From positions 1 through 11,070 of the forward strand of contig CALGVF010000073.1 in the NCBI GenBank assembly GCA_937920115.1: DNA of 11,070 bases, in the 5' to 3' direction. Below, piece by piece: positions 7,526 to 11,070 of the stretch (positions within the stretch are counted from its first letter, which is position 1; every line of letters starts with the position of its first letter). The notes under the pieces are model-generated. The model was not told where the DNA came from. It saw nothing but the letters and a program-made list of their open reading frames with translations, and ran no database searches. A program made the position numbers and the translations under genes. The DNA is from an uncultured Clostridia bacterium. GTDB lineage: Bacteria > Bacillota > Clostridia > Christensenellales > Borkfalkiaceae.

Positions 7526-8391
7526 GCATAAAATTCAGACATTCGGGTAAGGTGTACTATTTCAGCCCTTGTAAAGCCAAATTCAAAAAAGGCGAGGGCG
7601 TTATAGTCGAGACCGCGAGGGGCGTAGAGTACGGAACGGTCGTTTGCGAACCGAAAGAAGTCGCCGACGATAAAATCGTGCAACCGTTAAAGCCCGTATC
7701 GCGTCGAGCGACCCCTGAGGACGAAGCGAAAGTAAAGAGAAACGAAGCGAAAGAACCGGGGGCGATGAAAATCGCCGAAGAGAAAATACGCGACCGCGGT
7801 TTGAAAATGAAACTTATCGACGCCGAATATTCGTTTGACGGCGGTAAAATCGTTTTCTATTTCACTGCGGCAGGCAGAATAGATTTCAGAGAACTCGTAA
7901 AGGACCTCGCTTCGGCGTTCCACGTGAGAATAGAACTCAGACAAGTCGGAATAAGAGACGAGACGAGAATTTTAGGCGGTATCGCTCCGTGCGGCAGAGT
8001 TTGTTGTTGCGCGAGTTGCATGCCCGATTTCAGAAAAGTGACCATAAAAATGGCGAAAACGCAGGGCTTATCGCTCAACCCCGCCAAGATAAGCGGACTT
8101 TGCGGCAGGCTTATGTGCTGTCTCGAATATGAAAACGACCATTACAGCGAAACTTTCAAGAAAATGCCGAAGATAGGCAGCGAAGTCGTTACTCCCGACG
8201 GAAAAGCGATCGTCGTATCGAACAATATGCTGAAACTTATCGTAAGGGTAAAAATTCCCAACTCGGACGGCAGTTTCGCTTATAAAGATTTCAACCTTGC
8301 GGACGTGAAAGTCAAAAAGGCGAATAAAATAGAGGACGCCGACGCCGCATCGCAGGAAGAACTCAAAGAGATTAAAGACCTTCTCGACTAA
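7510..8391 (+). CDS. ricT: PSP1-family protein RicT (YaaT), RNase Y-associated Fe-S protein
   Basis: The 293-aa protein belongs to the PSP1 family. In Bacillus subtilis RicT works with RicA and RicF in a complex that carries [4Fe-4S] clusters and promotes RNase Y-dependent mRNA maturation; it was also linked to the sporulation phosphorelay. The core (about residues 85-235) contains the diagnostic Cys-rich blocks: C161-GRV-C165-C166-C167-AS-C170, then G-L-C198-G-R-L-M-C203-C204-L-E-Y. Further cysteines are at 21 and 46. AGGAG at 7495-7499 lies 10 nt before the ATG, inside holB; the two genes overlap by 16 nt. The C-terminus ends in an acidic, probably flexible tail. RicA and RicF homologues are not in this window. 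It appears to be the last gene of the greA operon. Confidence 0.93.
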   Translation: MAEVVGIKFRHSGKVYYFSPCKAKFKKGEGVIVETARGVEYGTVVCEPKEVADDKIVQPLKPVSRRATPEDEAKVKRNEAKEPGAMKIAEEKIRDRGLKMKLIDAEYSFDGGKIVFYFTAAGRIDFRELVKDLASAFHVRIELRQVGIRDETRILGGIAPCGRVCCCASCMPDFRKVTIKMAKTQGLSLNPAKISGLCGRLMCCLEYENDHYSETFKKMPKIGSEVVTPDGKAIVVSNNMLKLIVRVKIPNSDGSFAYKDFNLADVKVKKANKIEDADAASQEELKEIKDLLD

Positions 8392-8397
8392 TTGCGG

Positions 8398-8435
8398 CGA
8401 CCCTCGATAGCGGTCGGCGAAGGAAAAATTTTTCG
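8398..8435 (+). terminator. Weak possible terminator after ricT
   Basis: CGACC (8398-8402) can pair with GGTCG (8412-8416) around a 9-nt loop, and an A-run plus ATTTTTC follows at 8424-8435. The stem is only 5 bp and 11 nt separate it from the T-run, so this is a poor match to a rho-independent terminator. The 124-nt gap holds little else apart from the ferredoxin promoter. Confidence 0.2.
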
Positions 8436-8455
8436 TAAAAATTTGCGAAAAACTA

Positions 8456-8484
8456 TATACAAAAACGAAAAAGTGTGATACAAT
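8456..8484 (+). promoter_or_regulatory. Extended -10 promoter of the ferredoxin gene
   Basis: TATACA (8456-8461, four of six bases of the -35 consensus) is followed after 17 nt by TACAAT (8479-8484, five of six of the -10 consensus). The bases TGA directly before the -10 give the extended TGN element. Transcription would begin about 7 nt later and leave a short leader before the Shine-Dalgarno GGAGGT at 8501-8506. Confidence 0.65.
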
Positions 8485-8515
8485 ATAAATAATTTAACAC
8501 GGAGGTTAATTTACT

Positions 8516-8686
8516 ATGGCTTACAAAATTACCGATGCTTGCATTTCTTGCGGCGCTTGCGCTGAGAATTGTCCCGTATCTGCTATTACGCAGGGAGATA
8601 CTCAGTACGTAATCGACGCTGATACCTGCATTTCGTGCGGCGCTTGCGCCGAGACTTGTCCCGTAGGCGCTCCCGTCGAAGACTAA
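8516..8686 (+). CDS. fdx: Clostridial-type 2[4Fe-4S] ferredoxin
   Basis: This 56-aa gene encodes a small cytoplasmic electron carrier used by anaerobes with pyruvate:ferredoxin oxidoreductase, hydrogenase and similar enzymes. Two C-x2-C-x2-C-x3-C-P motifs are complete: Cys9, 12, 15, 19 and Cys38, 41, 44, 48. In the standard arrangement the first three cysteines of each motif and the last cysteine of the other bind one cluster. The sequence follows the Clostridium pasteurianum ferredoxin nearly residue for residue from memory, including AYKI at the start, VIDADTCI in the middle and CPVGAPV at the end. GGAGGT lies 9 nt before the ATG. Eight of nine alanine codons are GCT, unlike the GCG-rich neighbours, which suggests high expression. 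It has its own promoter and terminator within the ricT-rsmI cluster. Confidence 0.97.
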   Translation: MAYKITDACISCGACAENCPVSAITQGDTQYVIDADTCISCGACAETCPVGAPVED

Positions 8687-8700
8687 TTTCGGGGCGTACA

Positions 8701-8724
8701 TATCGGACAGATTATCGAACAGAT
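8701..8724 (+). repeat. Tandem 12-bp direct repeat downstream of the ferredoxin
   Basis: TATCGGACAGAT (8701-8712) is followed at once by TATCGAACAGAT (8713-8724), with one mismatch in 12. It lies between the ferredoxin stop and its terminator. No function can be assigned; it may be a small slippage duplication in the 3' untranslated region. Confidence 0.5.
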
Positions 8725-8738
8725 AAAACGGAAAAACA

Positions 8739-8780
8739 GACTGTCGCTTGATAAATAAATCTTGCGACAGTCGTTTTCTT
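8739..8780 (+). terminator. Rho-independent terminator of the ferredoxin gene
   Basis: GACTGTCGC (8739-8747) pairs perfectly with GCGACAGTC (8764-8772). The 16-nt interior can form three more pairs (GAT with ATC) across a small internal loop. GTTTTCTT follows. The preceding GAAAAAC could pair with the GTTTTC side and extend the stem. It isolates the ferredoxin transcript from the downstream methyltransferase genes. Confidence 0.85.
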
Positions 8781-8801
8781 ATTAGAGACGTGTTAAAAAA
8801 C

Positions 8802-9468
8802 GTGGAAATTAAACTGAGAGAAAACGAAACGCTCGAAGACCTTATGATCGACGGGCTTAAAATAATACAGAACAAAAACCTCTACCGTTTTTCGAGCGAC
8901 GCAGTGCTTTTATCCCGCTTCGCCGATTACAGAAAGGGCGATAAAGTCGCCGATTTTTGTTCGGGGTCGGGAATAGTCGGACTGCATTATTACGCCTTGC
9001 ACAAAAACGTGAAAGAGGTCTGTCTGTTTGAACTGCAAGCCTGCCTTTCCGAAATGGCGGAAAGGACGGTTGAGTACGACGGACTTAAAGACAAGGTGAA
9101 ATGCTTTAATATGCCAGTACAACGGCTACTTTTCGCTCATACTTTGCAACCCGCCTTATAAGAAAAAATCGAGCGGCGAACAGAACCCCGACGACCATAT
9201 CGCACTCTGTCGTCACGAAATCGCAGTGACCTTGGAAGAGATAATTTCGGTCGCGGCGAAGAAACTCAAAAACGGCGGCAGACTTTGTATATGTCAGCGT
9301 ATAGAGCGATTAACGGACGTTTTGTGTCTTATGCGGGAGAATAAATTGGAGCCGTCTAAGATTACGATGGTTCACAGCGGCGACAAAAAAGAGCCGTATC
9401 TTTTTATGGCTGAGGGCGTTAAAGGCGTTAAGCCGCAACTTAAAATAACCGAAAAGGTAGTAAATTGA
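8802..9468 (+). pseudogene. trmN6: TrmN6/YabB-type tRNA methyltransferase, frame interrupted once
   Basis: The sequence matches the SAM-dependent family that N6-methylates adenosine 37 of tRNA1(Val) in E. coli (YfiC/TrmN6); YabB is the Firmicutes member. The first frame (to the TAA at 9159-9161) holds ETLEDLMIDGLKIIQN, FSSDAVLLSRFA and the SAM-binding loop VADFCSGSGIVGL. The catalytic block CNPPYKKKSSGE (from 9145) and the rest, RHEI...TLEEI to EGVKGVKPQLK, lie in the +1 frame, open from 9100 to the TGA at 9466. The joined reading is 667 nt, so one extra base (or two missing) suffices; the break probably lies near 9114-9135. The joined protein would be about 221 aa, a little short for the family. 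A true mutation or an assembly error are both possible. The start is uncertain: GTG 8802 fits family starts, GTG 8790 is an alternative, and neither has a good Shine-Dalgarno. No promoter is seen. Confidence 0.85.
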
Positions 9469-9469
9469 A

Positions 9470-10276
9470 ATGCTGTATTTGGTATCTACGCCGATAGGCA
9501 ACTTAAAAGATATAAGTTTAAGGGCTTTGGAAACGCTGAAAGAAGCGGATATAATAGCCTGCGAGGACACGAGAACGTCTCTTAAACTTCTCAATCATTA
9601 CGATATAAAAAAGCCGCTCGTTGCATACCATAAATTTAACGAAAAGGTTGCGGGCGAGAAACTTGTCGAGGAACTTCGTTGCGGCAAAAATATAGCCCTT
9701 ATCACGGACGCGGGAACGCCGCTCATATCCGACCCCGGCAACGTGCTAACGAAAATGCTTGCCGAGGAGAATATTCCGTATACGGTAGTTCCGGGGGCGA
9801 CCGCGTTTACTTCGGCTTTGCTTTTGTCGGGACTCGATTGTTCGAGATTCGCGTTCGTCGGCTTTATTCCCGACAAGAAACGGGAAGCGGAAAAACTGCT
9901 TAAAAAATACGAAAATCTCGATTGTTCGCTCGTCTTTTATTCCGCTCCGCACGATTTAAAGAATACGCTCAGAACGCTTTACGCGGCTTACGGGGCGAGG
10001 AAAGCCTCGGTGTGCAAGGAAATCACGAAGTTGCACGAGGGCGTGGAAAGAATAACGCTCGGCGAGGAACTTGCGGAAGAAACGCCTAAGGGCGAATACG
10101 TCGTGGTCGTGGAGGGGGCGACCGAGGATAAAAACCCGTTCGACGAAATGACCGTCGAGGAGCATATAAAAAAGTATATGGACGAGGGAATGTCGAAAAT
10201 GGACGCCGTAAAAGCGGTCGCAAGAGACAGAAAAGTCCCGAAATCGGAAATTTATAAGATTTCTCTCGACCTTTGA
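9470..10276 (+). CDS. rsmI: 16S rRNA (cytidine(1402)-2'-O)-methyltransferase RsmI
   Basis: The 268-aa enzyme belongs to the tetrapyrrole-methylase-like fold and 2'-O-methylates C1402 in the decoding centre of 16S rRNA using SAM. The signature blocks are all present: STPIGNLKDISLRALETL near the N-terminus, ACEDTRTSLKLL, the ALITDAGTPLISDPG loop, and VVPGATAFTSAL. The C-terminal part includes CKEITKLHE and a helical tail typical of the family. The ATG lies one base after the stop of the methyltransferase pseudogene; AAGG upstream is a modest Shine-Dalgarno, so coupling to the upstream frame is likely. Synteny with yabB matches Bacillus subtilis (yabB-yazA-yabC), but the small GIY-YIG gene yazA is absent between them. 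Confidence 0.97.
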   Translation: MLYLVSTPIGNLKDISLRALETLKEADIIACEDTRTSLKLLNHYDIKKPLVAYHKFNEKVAGEKLVEELRCGKNIALITDAGTPLISDPGNVLTKMLAEENIPYTVVPGATAFTSALLLSGLDCSRFAFVGFIPDKKREAEKLLKKYENLDCSLVFYSAPHDLKNTLRTLYAAYGARKASVCKEITKLHEGVERITLGEELAEETPKGEYVVVVEGATEDKNPFDEMTVEEHIKKYMDEGMSKMDAVKAVARDRKVPKSEIYKISLDL

Positions 10277-10298
10277 TTGAGAAAAATCGCTAAAAGTA

Positions 10299-10327
10299 TT
10301 GACATTCTTGCGAATATGGTTTAGAAT
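10299..10327 (+). promoter_or_regulatory. Near-consensus sigma-A promoter for the LRR lipoprotein
   Basis: TTGACA (10299-10304, perfect -35) and TAGAAT (10322-10327, five of six) are separated by 17 nt. Transcription would start near 10334, just ahead of the Shine-Dalgarno AGAGG at 10342-10346, giving a very short leader. No terminator for rsmI is visible in the 78-nt gap, so rsmI transcripts may read into this gene. Confidence 0.8.
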
Positions 10328-10354
10328 AGAATATATAATAAAGAGGTTATAAAA

Positions 10355-11053
10355 ATGAGGTTGAAATTATTTTCGGCGGTAATGGCGGCGTGCGTTCTTC
10401 TTGTCGGACTGTGCGCCTGCGACGTAGGGGTGGTCGATAAGAAATACGAGCCGACTGCGGACAATTACTTTACTTTCGTTGAAATCGAAGGTGGCAAATC
10501 TTACGAGATTTCTGCGAAAGAGGGTGTTGAGTTGCCTGCAACTGTAAGGCTTCCTATCAATCACGACGGACATCTCGTAAGCAAGGTCGCGAAAGACGGG
10601 TTTAAGAACCACGACGAAGTTAAGAGCGTGGTAATTCCTTATTCGTATACGGAAATAGACGAATCGGCGTTCGAGGGTTGCGACAAACTCAAAAAAGTTT
10701 ATGTCGATTCTAAGGCTCAAGCAGACGAAAGCGGGGCGAAAACCTCTCTTACGATAGACGGTTTCGCGTTCGCGTACTGCGGAAAACTCGTAGATCTCGA
10801 TTTTGGCGGTCGCGTTGATAAAATCGGGGCTTACGCGTTCAAGGAAACGGGAATTACCGAGTTCAAGTCTGAAAACGTAAGCAGTATCGGCGATTGCGCG
10901 TTCGAGGGCTGTACGGGACTTTTAAGAGTTACTCTTTCCGAGAAGTTGGGTAACGTCGGCAAAACGCCGTTCAATAAGTGCAAGAAAGTTCTCAACATAA
11001 CGAACAAAAGCGGCGTGTCTACCGATAGTTTGAGAGAAGGGCTTGTCGATTGA
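10355..11053 (+). CDS. Small lipoprotein with BspA-type leucine-rich repeats
   Basis: The 232-aa product starts with a lipoprotein signal (MRLKLF, a hydrophobic stretch, then L-C-A-Cys22), so it should be exported and lipid-anchored. After about 50 residues without a recognised fold come BspA-like (LRR_5) repeats from about residue 74 to 215: ESAFEGC (103-109), GFAFAYCG (136-143), AYAFKETG (159-166), DCAFEGCTG (180-188) and KTPFNKC (203-209). Such repeats occur in many surface proteins of gut anaerobes and often mediate binding; the ligand here is unknown. AGAGG lies 8 nt before the ATG. It has its own strong promoter. No terminator is visible in the 17 nt left in the window. Confidence 0.93.
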   Translation: MRLKLFSAVMAACVLLVGLCACDVGVVDKKYEPTADNYFTFVEIEGGKSYEISAKEGVELPATVRLPINHDGHLVSKVAKDGFKNHDEVKSVVIPYSYTEIDESAFEGCDKLKKVYVDSKAQADESGAKTSLTIDGFAFAYCGKLVDLDFGGRVDKIGAYAFKETGITEFKSENVSSIGDCAFEGCTGLLRVTLSEKLGNVGKTPFNKCKKVLNITNKSGVSTDSLREGLVD

Positions 11054-11070
11054 TTATTATAAACGATATC

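Noticed and set aside
8748..8801. Upstream TTG start for the methyltransferase
   Set aside because: It lies within the ferredoxin terminator loop, and known YabB proteins begin close to the ETLEDL block, so GTG 8802 (or 8790) fits better.
8453..8875. 140-codon antisense frame over the ferredoxin
   Set aside because: It covers the ferredoxin gene, its promoter and its terminator on the opposite strand, and the repeated sequence in its product is the complement of the two cluster motifs.
9100..9161. Classic -1 programmed ribosomal frameshift
   Set aside because: The downstream frame requires +1 (or -2), not -1, so a slippery heptamer of the usual kind cannot explain it.
1..11070. tRNA, rRNA, CRISPR, insertion sequence or phage elements
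   Set aside because: No cloverleaf-like, rRNA-like, regularly spaced repeat, transposase or integrase sequence was seen on either strand.

Overview
The window looks like a chromosomal segment of an anaerobic Clostridia-type Bacillota, perhaps an uncultured gut lineage. Three things point there. The gene order tmk-holB-ricT-...-yabB-rsmI is the Firmicutes order known from Bacillus subtilis. The window carries a small ferredoxin almost the same as the classic Clostridium pasteurianum 2[4Fe-4S] protein. It also has lipoproteins with Gram-positive-style signal peptides and BspA-type leucine-rich repeats. All genes lie on the + strand. I see no tRNA, rRNA, insertion sequence, phage gene or CRISPR array.

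Region 1 (1-4430): a good sigma-A-type promoter and a leader of about 170 nt precede one very large gene (219-4379, 1386 aa). Its product has a lipoprotein signal peptide, about 700 residues of unrecognised extracytoplasmic sequence, a transmembrane helix followed by KRKK, an InlB B-repeat-like module, a coiled coil of about 265 residues, and a C-terminal domain that I read as two tandem copies of one module. A strong hairpin terminator follows. This is the most novel protein in the window.

Region 2 (4447-8391): a tightly packed operon of greA (transcript-cleavage factor), an unknown single-pass membrane protein, tmk (dTMP kinase), holB (clamp-loader delta prime) and ricT (PSP1 family, RNase Y partner). 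The spacings after greA are +10, -11, -4 and -16 nt, which suggests translational coupling. I found no greA promoter, so read-through past the upstream terminator or a hidden promoter is needed.

Region 3 (8392-8780): a free-standing unit with an extended -10 promoter, a strong Shine-Dalgarno, a 56-aa 2[4Fe-4S] ferredoxin and a hairpin terminator. It sits inside the conserved replication/RNA-modification cluster and has codon use typical of a highly expressed gene.

Region 4 (8781-10276): a TrmN6/YabB-type methyltransferase whose reading frame is broken once, just before its NPPY motif, and then rsmI (16S rRNA C1402 2'-O-methyltransferase) one base downstream. Compared with B. subtilis as I recall it, yaaQ, yaaR, yabA and yazA are absent.

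Region 5 (10277-11070): a near-consensus promoter drives a small lipoprotein with BspA-type repeats, and the window ends 17 nt after its stop.

The housekeeping genes cover transcription fidelity, dTTP synthesis, clamp loading, mRNA processing and rRNA/tRNA methylation. The two lipoproteins at the edges probably act at the cell surface. I see no complete new multi-gene system; the best candidates for new biology are the large lipoprotein and the unknown protein between greA and tmk.
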